From NCBI GenBank assembly GCA_019096065.1, contig JAGUCH010000001.1:8804001-8868000 (forward strand): a DNA stretch of 64,000 nucleotides, in the 5' to 3' direction. The notes under the pieces were generated by a model, which made no database searches, was not told the DNA's origin, and saw only the letters and a list, made by a program, of their open reading frames with translations. The position numbers and the translations under genes are program-made. This document shows positions 13,610 to 27,200 of the stretch, one piece after another. Source of the stretch: Paracyclopina nana. Taxonomy: Eukaryota; Arthropoda; Copepoda; Cyclopoida; Cyclopettidae. The number at the start of each line of letters is the position of its first letter. Within the stretch, counting starts at the first letter, position 1.

Positions 13610-15331
13610 GCGGTGTTATTTTTTGCTATTGCTCTTCTGGTTATGGGGACAGTGAGCTCATTATTTGTCAGATGGCAGATTTTCCAGGCGGAGAAGAGTT
13701 TTGTAGCCCGTCAGTTCAATTCGTGACTATTATGTCTAGCCAAATTTGACTGAAGAAGATCGAGCTTCTCATGATGGGTGGATGGATGTCAAGGTTCGGA
13801 ATTCGAATTCACGATCCATGATCGAGATCGTGTTCAACACGTGCTTGCCGTCTATTTTTATGATGGTTTATAAAGCGGGCCGCCAACGCAATAATTTTTC
13901 CTCATGAGCCAAGGCTCTCGCCAGTGCATTTCTTACTTTTACATTTATTGAGGGCTTTATTGGCCGAGGCCCTTACCATACACAAGGTACCATTTTGGGG
14001 CTTGTTTTGACATGCAAATTGCACGGGCGCTGCTGAATCTATTGTGGAAATGTTACATATAACTGCAACGGCTATCAGCGACGTGGATGAGGCCTTTTCA
14101 GGGAACTGGCGGGTCACTCCATAAATAGGCGTATATGCCATTGTTCCCAGAGAAGAGACGAAAGAGTTTTCTCAGCCATCAAAGATGATCTTCAATCGAG
14201 TAAAGCTGTGAAGAGTGACACAAGGTGAACGTGATGTTCTGCAAAAAAAGAGGTACAATTGTAGTAGACGGGAGCAAGGACAAATGAAGCAGACAGCACA
14301 ATGCCAGATGCTGGAAGAAAGATCAGTCGTTTTTTCGGCTATCACAATATTGAGGTAGATGTCAGGATTATGGCAGGTGTCTGCTGTGTGGTGTGCAGGG
14401 TGAAAACAAAAAAGGGTTTTTACAAAATGGTTGGTGGAGAAGGGATCGATAGAGCACGCATTGCAGCAGAAAATCGATGGACGATGTTCAGATAACATCT
14501 ATGACGATTTTGATCGGGAAAATATGAAAATTCTACCTCTACCCCGTGTGCACTGCGGGTAATCACAGGGCAAAAACAGGCAAAAATTCAAAAACAAGTT
14601 AAAAATTGTGATAAGCCTCTAACCCTTCAATCATTTTCTTTTGAGCAGAGATAAGGGCAAAAGCAATTACTCAAAATGCGTTTTGAGGACAGACATTCCA
14701 CTTGAAAATAAATTCATGTTTTAAGTTTTTCACTCACATACATTACAGGCTAGTGTCCCTGGCATAAGGCCAAAAATATGGAAAAGTTGAATTCAACTCT
14801 AGTGAATCAGCTGCCAACTAGCCTTATGGGATAGCTCAACGAGTTAAGCAGGAGACCGAGCAGCTTGTTCATGGGCAAATTCGCTTACTTTTGGTGGTTT
14901 TAATCAACATTTTTCTAGTCATATTAACTACAATTACATCTGCTGATTTTATAATTTAATTTTCATGTTTGATTTAGCTCAAATTCCACTGATTAGAGCA
15001 CATTCAATTGCAATATTTGTGCAAGTTTGCCTTCAAGTTGACTTAAAAATGGTCTTCGTACCCCGTTTTTGCATCAGCCGAAGATTCATTTTGTGATAGC
15101 ATTGAGCAGGCCCGTCCACCAAGGCATGCCTTGACGCAACTTTTTTAAGCCTCACGCAACCAAGATTCTGTCATTACTTCGAGGGCGCCACAGTCGTCCA
15201 AGTACATAAAAAAAGGCGCTAAATTCAAAATCAGATTCTACTCCCCCTTTGCTCGCGTGAAGTTGAGCGCACGCTAGAGAATGATGCGAGTGACGTATTA
15301 ATTTGAGCGACCAGATTTGGCTTTTTTCCCA
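13610..15331. other. Spacer between repeats X and C
   Basis: A minus-strand frame 14141-13902 begins with an ATG in good context (ACAATGG) and has a GTAAGG donor-like site after CQNKPQNGTLCM. No phase-compatible partner was found, so it is not called as a gene. Confidence 0.4.
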
Positions 15332-15514
15332 ACAAATTTGCCCTCATTTGACTCTTTCTATAAGTGACAGATTTTTTTCTAATCAAAAAGAGTAGCTCTG
15401 CCCGGTTATTTCCACAGAATTCTATTTATTCTGTCAGAAGCCCTTCCATAGCATAGTTAGACTCCGTGTTTAGATAATTTCAGCTGGTAGTTCACCTTGC
15501 ATTCTAGATCATCT
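15332..15514 (+). repeat. Dispersed repeat C, copy 1
   Basis: Matches 40111-39945 on the opposite strand. Shared blocks include AAATTTGCCCTCA, AGAAGCCCTTCCATAGCATA and TTTCAGCTGGTAGTTCACCTT. It has a ~19-base stretch (around 15416-15434) missing from copy 2. Non-coding repeat of unknown class. Confidence 0.8.
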
Positions 15515-15559
15515 TGGCATTGAGATATTTCTCTCGTTTTCGCGAGGTGGTTAACATGA

Positions 15560-15746
15560 ACGGTATCAAGCACATGCAGTTTTTTGTAGACAGTTCTCCA
15601 ATTGCTTTCAAAAGCCCGCCAAGTATTCTACCCGATTCAATTGCAATGTAGGCGTCTTCTGCAAGCTTAAGGTCACAAGAGAAGGTCACCCCTGGTCCAC
15701 AGGGGGTCAGAACTATTTCAGATAAGATGAGCCAGAGCAAAAACAT
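15560..15746 (-). CDS. Candidate first exon or small secreted peptide
   Basis: A genuine ATG opens MFLLWLILSEIVLTPC, a good signal peptide, followed by SCDLKLAEDAYIAIESGRILGGLLKAIGELSTKNCM. The spacing of the Gly-rich turn and the Cys near STKNC is reminiscent of the start of a PAN/apple-type domain, but this is a weak impression. The frame continues to a stop at 15504, yet the last few codons lie in repeat C, so a donor near TGCAT|GTGCTT or truncation by the repeat is possible. No continuing exon was found. Confidence 0.28.
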
Positions 15747-17823
15747 TAACGTGTAATATGTTGAAAATAAAACATCTGCAAAGAATGAGATGATGACAAA
15801 CGATCATAGCTTTCTTATTATCAGGGTGCTGTATCATGATTCTAATCAGATGTGCTTAGAAAATTAAATTCCTTCGCTGACTATTACTTTATGGCCAACT
15901 ATAAACGGTTTTTCCCTTGAGGGATTTGTGCCAAAAGTTGAGCTTGTGTTGTACACCTCAAGTATGCAACCAGCTATTTTCAGACAAGTGCAGATTCTAA
16001 ATGTTTTCAGCATGCTCATTCTCTTTCTTAAGAGCAACAATTTTCAAGTGGTATCAAATTATCCCAGGCGTAGGCCAAAACGCTACATTTCTGAGAATTC
16101 ACGATAAGCTACAACTAAAGCAGTCTGAATTTTGAAGATTGCATGCTGACTTTGAAAATTGAGCTTTTTTACGCGTCAGTCTTTAGGACAAAGACCTTTA
16201 TAATATCATGTCATGCCGTTTTGTTTCAGATATCAGTAGGTCCCTCACTGGGCGCCGCAAAAAAACAGCAACAAGACCCCACACTAACAACACCCAGAAT
16301 TTGGCGAAAAATCAAAAAACCTTCCAGCAGTCAGAGAGATCACAGGTCGGTAATAAATGAGATTGAAACTCAGTTGGGGGTAATTGAAAGCACATTCTTC
16401 CCCACAACTACTACAAAACTTGTTTCAACACTAACAAGGGCTCGCTGCATAATTTGAAATCCAAGAACCAGTATGTTACCAACACCTCGAATCGAACAGC
16501 CAAATCGCACCATTACTTCTGATCAAATTCAGTAAAACTGGCACAGAAAATGCTCAGTTGTCAGCTGGAGCTATGTTGTTACTTTGCCCCTGATAGTACC
16601 CAGTTCCCATGGTTCTCGGCAGTTTCTCAGTATTTTGTAGCCCAGTCTCGATTTGAGCTTCAATCATTTGCATTGTGATCATGATTTTTCGTTTGAATAG
16701 GAGAACCGAAAAATACTCCATATTCGTGCCTTGTCAGTATATCCAATGTTTAGATAATTTCAAGGAAAATATTGACCGAATTCGCACAAAAATTGCTGAC
16801 CAACAATGAAACGACGGACCAAAGTTCATGTTTTCCCACGAAATATGGTGCACAGGAAACTCCCAAGGAAAACCTCATGCAACCTACCGAGCTTTGTGGC
16901 CCTATTTACTGCATAGGCAGCAGGTTTCAGTAGTTGTGGCGGTGGCCTTATCACTTGAGAAACTGAGGCCTCATAAAAGATACCTAAATGCAGCCAAATG
17001 ACCCAAAGCTCGTAGCTGTTGGGCAAAGTCCTTTTTTGTGGGAAATTGTGGACGGCCTCTCCAGTCTCGGTCCCTGTCCAGCATGGTGAGCAGCTTAAAA
17101 TTGCTTAGATGTGGAATGCTGACAAATTATTTGGCAAGAGCTCTTGGTCTGTCGGAGCGCCACATATTGGTCATTTGGTAGGCTACCTGCTGAGGTTTGG
17201 ACCATTTGATTCGCTGTCAGAAAATTTGAGACATTTCAGCCAGATTTTTTTCTCCTCCTCGGTTCTATCATTAAAATTTCACACCACCCCAAGGAGCTTG
17301 GCACGCGCGCTTATAGCCTTAGTGGAACTTAGTTGCGGTATTTTAGCACAGAGTGGCGCTTCAGTCGCTCATCGGGGCAGTCCGAAAAAAAATGCTCTAA
17401 AACTCGGTTTAAACTTAGCTGAAAATGCCAAACTCCCTTCAATGCGTCGAAATATCATCAAGTTTGCCTCAAAAGTCCATTAAAACCCACTGAAACCCTT
17501 GAATTACGAAAATAATCTGCCCCGATGGAGCTCCCAGCGCCATCTCGCGTAGGAATTATCCCTACTCAAAACTGTTGTTCAACTAAGGCTATTCCACTCA
17601 ATAGTGTTTTGTTTTTGAAAAACAACGTTGTGCATTCCAAGGAAACCTGCATACATGTCCGTCTTACTTGGAGCAGCAGTAGAACCGAAAATCAAAATTG
17701 AGACCTGTTTTAATTTTCTATAAGACCCCTACCCGATCTTTTCAATCACCAACTGTCGCTTATAGCACTAGGGGGCTTTGTCTCTTCAAACCTAAGGGTT
17801 ACATGCTAAGAGGAATTCTTGCG
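15747..17823. other. Non-coding spacer
   Basis: Frames of 66-124 codons occur on both strands (for example 17109-17483 plus) without domains, signal peptides or consistent splice signals. Confidence 0.45.
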
Positions 17824-18323
17824 CTAGAAGCACGTGCTACTTGAGGAAATTCTAATCAGCGAAGCTGCATTCAAGATGCTCTCGGAATCCACGGTGGAAT
17901 GCTTTGCCAGCTCGGCTATCATTATCCGAAAAATTTCATCCTTGTTTTGCGTGAAAATTCGCATCATCATCAATTGAATGGGCAGCGTTTGGGTCAGCCG
18001 CTTGTTTGCAATTAGGATGATTTTGCCGATGATGATCAAAGAAGCCTGCAATTAGCAGAAACACCATGACAAAACAACAATTTCATAATAAGAGAACGAA
18101 AACAAGAAGAAAATCCACCGCTCAAAATTACACATGTAAAGTGAAAACCACAAAACAATGGATTTATCACGATGATTACCAAGATTTCTCCGCCATATTT
18201 ACGCGCGATTGTCGACATGTCGTTCATCAACTTTGCGGCTTCCGTCATTACAAAATCACAATGGGTGCAAAAGATCTTTTCAAGCACACCGCATACGTTT
18301 TTTCCAACATTGAACGCGCACAC
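17824..18323 (-). CDS. Candidate two-exon 3' end of an unrecognised gene
   Basis: Exon 18323-18180 (after TCTTGTAG, ending TTG|GTAATC) and exon 18045-17824 (after AATTGCAG, ending TAG) join in phase 0 and give about 121 residues. The first exon has VCGVLEKIFCTHCDF and TEAAKLMNDM; the second has hydrophobic SLIIIGKIILIAN and MMMRIFTQN. The layout is loosely like the C-terminal exons of arthropod gustatory-type receptors, but the usual closing motif is absent. No upstream exon was identified. It could be spurious. Confidence 0.25.
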
Positions 18324-20824
18324 CTACAAGATTTGTGTAGGACCTGAATATACGGTTTTGGTGATCCTTCTGGCCCCTGTGTGATGATTACACTACCTAA
18401 ACGTAAACTGAAGAGATACATCAAATCAAAACAATCGCGGTTTACACTTTCTACCAATGATTGCTGCCTCTTTCCATTTCTTTTAATTGATTGAAAGAAT
18501 GAAAAAACTCCTCGTTGCTCGTCTTTGATTTCGTATTGGTAGACCTGATTTCAATCATATCATGAGTTTCATCTCTACCAAAATCAGATCCGACTCTTCA
18601 TGATGACAAATCAAAGAGCTCTAATCACCAGGGCTATCAGAGCTATAAAAGTCCAAAATAATTCCAAAAGAGCCCAACGGCTCGACGTGACAAAGTTTCA
18701 AATCGAAAATCGAACAAAAAAAAAACGGCATTCAACTGCTAGTCAACAACTACTTTTCAGACCATCTCATCCTTGGTGGCCCAGAACATTGGCAACTATC
18801 AATGATCTACTTTTCTGATTTCAAAATTTATTGGCATACATGTTCAATTCGGATTGGAGCAGTCAAAATGACTTGGCTGCAAAATGGAGAGGATCTAATG
18901 CAAAATTGATTAAAAACAAAGATTTGATGCCTTAAAAAATTAGAAAAAAAAGATTCAGCTATGTTAAAGAAAATGCTACCTAAATTTGTAGAAGAAATAA
19001 ATTGTATCACACTATACCGGAATGTTTGAATGAAAATCACGAAACCTTCAAAAGAAGATGTGCAACACCTCTAGAACCAATATTTTGCAGCTTTGGCTTA
19101 CTTTTTGTATTAAATTGCTCCTAGGACAGACTGAATGTCATCGTGGTCCTGAGACTCAGGACTAAAATCCCCGACAGGTCAATATGTGATAAATGATTTT
19201 TTCTTTTTTTCGTTACCTTGAAAAAGGCATTTTATTAACAAAACAAAGCCTCCATTTCATGATGTGAAATGCTATACATACGACATCAAGTATTTCATTC
19301 ATTTTTTTGTCAGTTAAAAAGATTTTTTCGTCCACTAAATAAGCATTTTAGAAGTTCCAATTTTTTCGCATGTCCCCTTAGCTGTATGTAAGGATTTTTT
19401 TCACGAGTAATTTTATATCGCTTAAAGTTAAAAGTTTTAAAATGACCAGTTGGAATATTTATAGCAGAAAATGTCTTCTCGAAAGGTAAGTTGTTCGTTC
19501 ATAGGCAAATAATTACGAATTTGTTGCGCAACTTTAAATATGCTCTCATGCAACCTCGTTCCTTCGTCAACGGGTCTGGCTAGAGAATATCTCAACGGAA
19601 GTTTGCAGTTGCATTTTCTCTTATAATTGGTTTTTGATCAGCTCAACTTTTTATAGCCAAAGCTCTCTTCTTTGTTTCTTCGCCAGATGCATTTGCACTA
19701 AGGCTGAGTAATCACTCAGCATCAAAAGTTGGAAGAGTGCATCTCGTTCCATAGCTTTTAATGTTTTTTGTGTTGTTTTCAATTATTTCTTGCAGGGGTG
19801 TCGATTTTAACGAGGCCATCAATGTCAATTAGCCAGATCATCAATCCCAATCTAATTCATTAAGACCAACAGGTTTTTTTTTTCACCAGCCACATGTTTT
19901 GACTGCTAAAATGTGACCCACAGGGGGGCAAATGATTAAAAGCTGAACTTAATCAACTCTGAAGAGCATAATAAAAGTTTCATTTAATTGGTCTCTTTGA
20001 TAATGCCTTGAAAGCAAACCTGTGTTCCCTTTTCTTGCATCATGAATCATAGTTTTTTGCTTTTGAGACTTTTAAGGTTCCCAGGAAAACTCCTTATTTC
20101 ATTGATAAGCGGATATTTGATGCTGATCACGCTAGATAGGTAAAATAATGAGGATCAGCATTTACCTGACATTGACACATCTTCAGGGTCACATATGACG
20201 AGGAGGCGGAGTATGTAATTTGGCTAAGACGCGCTCATCATGGTAATTTGCAAAGACCTACTCAACTTCCAGGGAAAAAGTGGGATGCTCCTCCTCTTGA
20301 ACTTGAAGTGACAAAAAAGTTCCTTTAAACTTTTATCGAATTACCCTTCTTCAGCTGAAATATCGCCAAGAGGAGAAAAGAAGACATTTGAAGGAAAAGG
20401 GCTTTTGGCTCTCAATGACGTTTTGCTCTTGTGTGGCTTGAGGCCACCCCGAAGAATTTTATAGGTTCTTAAAGAAAGAGAAGTCTTCTTCCTTTTGAGC
20501 CCCAACACCTGCAGAACTGGTGGCGTATTTGACAAAATACAAAGAATTCACTTAATGGGCGTTGACCCATAGAAAATTGACAAAAAACCGGGCTCCCTGC
20601 TATTTGAAGGCATGCCATTACTCTTGTCAAAAGCTAAGAGTGAATCTTGGAGAAAATTCCTCTCGCGTATAGTTTGTGCAGAAATAATTAATGAGCCCTT
20701 TCGAGGGCTTTAATTGACTGCAGGACACCTTCTTTTAGCACGCAGGTGGACCAAGGGGAAGGCGATGAAATGCGGTGATAAAAAATGAGTCCAGGATATC
20801 TGATGAAGCATATATAAGTCTGTT
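18324..20824. other. Spacer downstream of CLCA-A
   Basis: AT-rich with many short T runs. A small nine-base inverted repeat (ATGCTGATC/GATCAGCAT) lies near 20,119-20,163. No gene seen. Confidence 0.45.
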
Positions 20825-20830
20825 TTTATT
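20825..20830 (-). terminator. Poly(A) signal of CLCA-A
   Basis: AATAAA on the minus strand (tttatt on plus), 31 bases past the stop codon, implying a very short 3' UTR. Confidence 0.6.
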
Positions 20831-20861
20831 ACGTGCGTAGCCAAAAAGAAGTTGGCAAGTT

Positions 20862-21204
20862 TTACACTAGCGATTCATGCCTCACTTGTTTCACTCTTTC
20901 CACCGAGAGACTCCTGATGCTAGATTGCAATGATGACTTTGTAGGCGAAGATTTCTCCAAGGTTGTTCTTGGGGCTGGTGTTGGCGCAGCCAGGCTTCCC
21001 TTGGACAATTCATTGATCGGCTCACTATTTCGATCCGAGTCTTCTGAGCACTCGGTAGATGAAGTGCAGTCACTGCCACTCTTGGATTTTTCTTCCTTGC
21101 TACTTTGGTTACGAGCAGCCGCGGAGTTGGCCTGGGACCAATTTTGATAAGTGGGAGATTGATCCCTCGACCCGGAAGTTCCTCCAGAGGATCCCGAGCC
21201 GTTT
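20862..21204 (-). CDS. CLCA-A exon 6: Ser-rich C-terminus ending in SLV
   Basis: Acceptor TTTCTTTTCAG. It adds 113 residues rich in Ser, Gly and acidic residues, then SSIRSLSVERVKQVRHESLV and TAA. The final S-L-V fits the class I PDZ-ligand pattern (S/T-x-hydrophobic). It brings the spliced reading frame to an exact multiple of three, which supports the whole model. No homology beyond CLCA-tail character is recognised. Confidence 0.82.
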
Positions 21205-24200
21205 CTGAAAAGAAAACAAAAATTGGATGTAATTTCACTTAACTGAGCATATATGCGTATAATAAAATTGCCGGAAAACTACGGTGAAGCAGGCATGTGA
21301 TCCGAGTCTTTGGCTGATTATTACCTGAAAACCTGCAGAGGCAGGTGAGAACTTGACAGAGCTGACAAATTGGTCTGCGAATGGCTGCTCGCCATCGGCT
21401 GGTGAGGATGCACTTTGGGGTTATGACTGATGTTGAGGCTCAACAAGGACATGGGACCCATGTTGCCAGACGAATTTGGGAACGCTTGCAAGCTGGGATA
21501 ATTGATGCCGCCAGACGAGGAGGCAGCTCCCCTGTAATAAGTGTTGATGTAGCCAGAATCGATCAAGTTGTCCATTTTCCACAAGTCGTAACCCTTGGCC
21601 GACGACGAGGAGAGATGGTCACTGGTGAGATCTGGCATCACGCTTGTTGCTGCAGTTGTCACCGAGCTCAAAGGTTGATCGGATGAGTTATTGTTGACCA
21701 CATAAATGTTGGCCTCTGTCAGGTGATGCTCATTGCTCGTGATGGGAGGTGGTGGCCTCTCCTTGAGTGCCCTTCGTCGCTTGGCCCTGCACATGGCAAT
21801 TGTAAAGACTGCTATGAGAACCAATAAAAAGGCAGTGATGCCTCCACTGATAACATAAATCATGGTGTCATTGTCGAGAGCTGCTTCGAACTTGGACGAA
21901 ACGAGGTCCGCATCAGAGCTGTTGCGGCTGACCACTTTAAAAGTCATCTCTAATTGGGTAGTCGTCTTGACCTCCTCAACGTAGACGGGGACGAGGTTGG
22001 AAACCTGGGCTCGGTTGTTGGACTCATCCATAGCCACGATTGCATAATAAAACACCTCATTAGCCCATGGCAGTGCCACCGTTATGGTTTGCTCCGAGCC
22101 AGAAACTTTTGGGGTGGGTAGCAGGCTCTCGTGCACTGAAATTGCCTTGTTGAAAAGTTGGGAGGACACCAAGGTCTCTTCGTTTGTATAGCATCTCATT
22201 TCGTACCTAGAAAATGAGGTTAGCATTAAATCATAAGAGCTTCTAAAATGGGTAGTATGCGATGAGAGTCACCTAAATGCAGTGCCTATGTTAAAGTCGT
22301 CGCCGGGGGAGGTCCACTCGAGGATGGCATAGAGCGTACTGTTGACATACCCTCTGAGGCGCAGGTCTGTGATCCTCGATGGGGGAAAGACGTCCTCATT
22401 GCTCTTCAGGCCGCCTCCATAATAGTTTGTGAAAGATTGGCCAGAGAAAACTCTTTCAAAGGGCGAAGTGGGAATGTTGTAATAGTCAGGCAATTTCGAG
22501 CCGCAGCAGTTCAAGCTTCTTGACTTCTCATTTCCATACGGTTTTGGCAAATTGGCTTTGCCGTTGTTATAATCAGCCCGCACTACGATACTGAAAAATC
22601 CTGGCGATTGCACAGTCAAATAGGAGCTGTAAATGCCGTCGCCTCTAGTGATGTCCGGATATCCAGACCCAGCATCTTCCAGCTTCACTTTGAGGGGCCT
22701 ACTTCCAACCGAGGGGGGATAGACGAAAGCCACTACGTTGGCACCCTGAATAGGCAAATCGTCTTGGCTCACTTTGGCATAGAGGATGGCAGTTGACACT
22801 TCCCCGCCGCCAGAGGGGGCTATCCAAAAGTCCACGGTCACTGCATTCTCAGGGGAGGCTTGTTGGCCAAAAACCTCCAAGCTCACCATGGAGCCGAGCG
22901 TTTTGGTCACAATAGGATGAAGCCTGGCTTCGAAGCTCCACACGCCTTCTTCATTATTTTGCGGCTCGAAATGGAAGTAGACGATGCCATGATCGTAGTG
23001 GGGAAACACGTATTTCCGACCAGACGGGCTGGTGACTTCAAATACCTCAATGTCCTCTTCGAAGCCTGGGCTGGGCGTTAAAATCACCCAGAGATCCGTA
23101 TTCAGCTCCTTTTCCACTGTGAACGTTCCTCCGATGGAATTGCCGTGGACGAGCTCGAAGCTGTCTTCGTCGTTGGTGATGCTATTCGCCTCGAAGTGGA
23201 AGAACCGCTGGAAGGTGCACTCAATGTGGGGCCCATGGGCTAATTTTAGAACAGAGAGGAAAATGGAGGACAAGCTCTGCAGCAGCCTTGGGGTCTTGGG
23301 AACGCGAAAGACACCGCGAGCATGGGACGGCTCCGCACCAGGTGCTTTGGTACCATTTCGCAATAATTCGTCAATAGGGTCTTGATCGAAGAAAATGTGG
23401 AAAACTGGAGCCGCTCGGTGATCCTGAACAATTTCTTCATGGCTGGCTGAGACAACAATGATGGAGGTCAGGTGATCGGGATTCAGAAGTTCCTTGGCCT
23501 TTGAAACGCCGCAAGATAGGCAGGCTTCACGGTCATTTAGAAGCCTGTTCGGTATCCGACCATGAAGGCCTTCGCGATTGGACTCACGAACCATAGTGGG
23601 CTCAATATTGACATTTGCTCCCGATTCACCACCCACCGTAATGATGCCTAATTCTGATCCAGTCGGCAAGTGTGAAACCAGCCTGAACAAAGCGTCTCGC
23701 GTTCGGGCCCAGCGTGAATCAATGCTCATTTTTTGGCTCGCATCAAGGACTAGAATGAGGCTCAACGTTTTCTTCTGAAGGCTATACTTGAACTGGGGCG
23801 GGGATAACTCTATGCCCAATAGCGAAGACTTGTTGCCACTCGATTCTGGTGGGAAATCAGCATGGCTCAGAATCGTTTGAAGGGCTGACTTTCCATTGCA
23901 TAGCAAGTTTTGCTTCGTTGGACTGAATTTGTCGTATTCTTGCGAGGATGTGCATAAAGCCTGAAAGAAAAATGGGACCATTGATTAACAGTGTAATGTG
24001 GATTTGATTAATACTTTTTGCTTTGCTACGGTGACAATTAGAGTTCATGGAACGATTAAAAGAAATTGAAAGTTGCCTGAATAAAAGTGAAAGTTTCCTT
24101 TTAGAAAATTGTTGACAACATGGCGCGCGACATTATTAGTTCTTTCGTTATGACCGTGACTTTCATCAATGTGCAGCTAGCGTTGCAATCATATCTTTTT

Positions 24201-27200
24201 AGCCATCTTGAGAAAAACGTTGATGATGCGCTTTTCGGACGAAAAAGAAAGATAGAAAATTAGACATTTAATTAGGAACCAGAGGTACACAACCATGATG
24301 GAAGAATTGCAGCTTTGTGCGCTGGCTTTTTCACTTATTCCCCCGACCGATGCCGTGTGAATTTAGCCATTGGCAGTTTTTTCCCGGGCTCGGCCATGAT
24401 CGATGTTGGGTATTCAAGGCAGCTATTTAAAAATGAGGAAAGCTCAGAGCACTCGGCATCAGGTGCGAAGATTGACCATACGAAAATTGGACGTAATCAA
24501 AATTCTTGTATTCCTCAGGCGTTTCAAATTCTGGATCGATATGAAAGAGCAATTTTTGAAAAGGTGATATGATTTCACCTCAAGTCCGAAGTGAAAAAAG
24601 CAAGTCTCAGAAAATGGATCCGCTTTTTTATCGCTCTTGCATTTCCACTGAAACTGTCAGCAACCAGAACCTACTAAATTCCTAACGCACCTGGTGCACT
24701 TCATTTTTTCCCCCCAAGAAAAACCTGGTCAGAGGAAAACGACCTGAAATCGTTAGCATCAGATCTACTATTCTGTTCTTTTCACGGCCGAATTTAATAA
24801 GATTTATTATTCGGTTATGCTAGTTTAACGCCAGCACTGCTGATAACCTTGTTTTGGATTTATTTACAACCGCCCCTTCACTCGACTTCTCGTTGTCTTC
24901 ATTAAATAAGGTATAGAGGCAGGAGCAAAGCAAATTTATGAGCTCCAAGATGAAGTGGCAGCAGTAGCAGTAATAAGATGAAAATCTTTAAATTGAATGT
25001 GTCAAAAGTAGTCTGCAATACATCATATCTTGTCACAACAAGTCTGGTAATTTAGGATGATTACCTCCAAGAAACGATTATGAATGGGAATAAAATAAGA
25101 CAAAGCAACTGCTTCGCCTCGAGGCAACAAAACAAAAATGATTGTAAAAGTAGATCAAGCTCGAGCAGCTTCCAGCTGCAGCCGAGGAAATGCTGCAGTA
25201 AATCACCTTAAGCTTTTTGGACAAAAAGAAACGTTCCTTGTTGTGGAAGCAGTATCAGAATTTCAGCGTTGCAGCCAAAATTGCCGCCTTTCACTTTCTT
25301 GTGACACTTTCCATGTCCAAAGCAATTACATTTCTCAACAAGCTTGACTCACTAATAATGTGTGCATTGCATTATTTTCGTGTCCTTGCCTACCACCAAG
25401 CTCAACTCAGGGTGCTGCATTCATAATGCGAAATGCATTACTACTTTACTACATAGATTTCAACGACTGTCACTTTTAAAAAGAAAATAGAGGAAATGCA
25501 CTATTGGGTCGGCGTGGTGGGGAAAAAAGGGTGTGAAATGCAAGCTTTTTTACTCGATGACAACCACGAGAGTAGTTAGAGTACAGATTTACTTTCATTT
25601 AGCCCTGTGGCCATAATTATTTTCCCAAGTGTACTAAGCTTGCAGAAAGTGTCTAACCTTAAATGTATATGTAGTAGTTGTACTTGCTTAAAGCACGTGC
25701 CAAAGCTCGAATACTAGCACGTTTGCCCTCAAGGAGCAAAGTCTTCGGGAAAAACTCTCCCTTTTCGACGGAAAAACGATCTGCTACGATTATTTTGCCA
25801 CAATGACCAAAGGCGAAAGAAAACACACAGACAGAAATAATTTCACTGCCCCAGCACGCGCTTTTTCAATATATAGAACAACAACAAAATAAGAGGCAGA
25901 AACAATGAAGCCACTGAACCCTTTCAATGTGGTACAGAATTTGCTATTCAAGTAAAATATTGTGGATTGCTTTATGCCGCAAAATGTTTCAGGCAATGCA
26001 AACGCGGTGGTAGGATTATGATGGTTTTCAGGATTGTGCAAGATTTAGAAAAAAAGGGCAAAATGGTTTCCAAAGGAAATTTTTGAATTTTTACTGTTCA
26101 GTCGTTTAGCAACGCAATAATGCCTACATTCACAAGTAAGCTTTTTAAATGACAAATTCCCACGTAAGTAGCAGTCTGCATTTTGCATGTAGTTTCATTT
26201 CCCATGCGTGTCCATAATCAGTTTACTCTGGTGATACGAAGCCAAAATGATCAAAAATGATTGAATGCAAATCTTAAGCTCCATAGCGTTTTTGCTGGCT
26301 TTTTCCACATTTTCTACGAGTGCAAAACCAACATTCATTTTATTGTTTTGTGAGAATAAATTTTGCCCCCTGCAGGCATGCCATGTCAAAATTGTTCACT
26401 GAGCAAATAAAATGATTCAGTCATAAGGGTGTTGCTGCTTTTTGTTACTTTATAGCTGAAGAAATCCAATTGAGGCAGAACTAGGCCAAAGTAATATTTT
26501 AGTATTGAAAGTTAAGCAACGCTGAATTCAAATTTAGCTTGATTGGTGGTAGGGAGATGGCACGAACTGATTTTATTTGTCAATCTTTGAATGGAAATGG
26601 ATGGTCTGGGGCTTAGTTGGCCACTATGATCTATATTTGGTCAGTAGTGGTAAAAAGGGGCCATTGATTAATTTTTCGCTTTCAGGTCACGTTTCTCAAA
26701 GATAGCACAAACAAAGCTTCAAATTGAGATAAATTATTGCTCCTTCGCCCACATTTTGAATTGCGCAGCTAAACATTGTCAACCCTAAAGGGTTCGTCAT
26801 AATGATTCCTTATCGGCCACTTCTTCACCATGGTCATCTTCAGTTACAAAATAGCCAATATTTGGGTAGCCAGATAACGCATTAGTTCATCAGCGACGAG
26901 CTCCATGAACAATCCTTTGCTTATCTATTCTTCGCAAACTAGTTAGCATTCAGAGACATCTCATTAAGAAGCTCTCCCGCCACTAGGTTGTCGCCTCTTT
27001 TTTTAATCAATCAAGATGCATCTACTACGCTCAGTTTCACTTTCACGACGACGAGTTTTGCAATTCAGATTCCGCTAAAATGTCACCGCATTCCTCTAAT
27101 AGCCAATAAGGCCACTTCCACCTAGGGAACTTTCAGAGGGCTATAAAATTAGAATAACTTCGCGGTAGACGCAAATTTGATTATATACAAAATTACGAAT

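Noticed and set aside
13902-14141. Minus-strand frame tested as a second exon for the 15,746 signal-peptide exon
   Set aside because: Available acceptors give phases 0 or 1, whereas the upstream donor candidate needs phase 2.
21381-23385. Plus-strand frames of 62-117 codons opposite CLCA-A
   Set aside because: Antisense shadows of CLCA-A exons 4 and 5.
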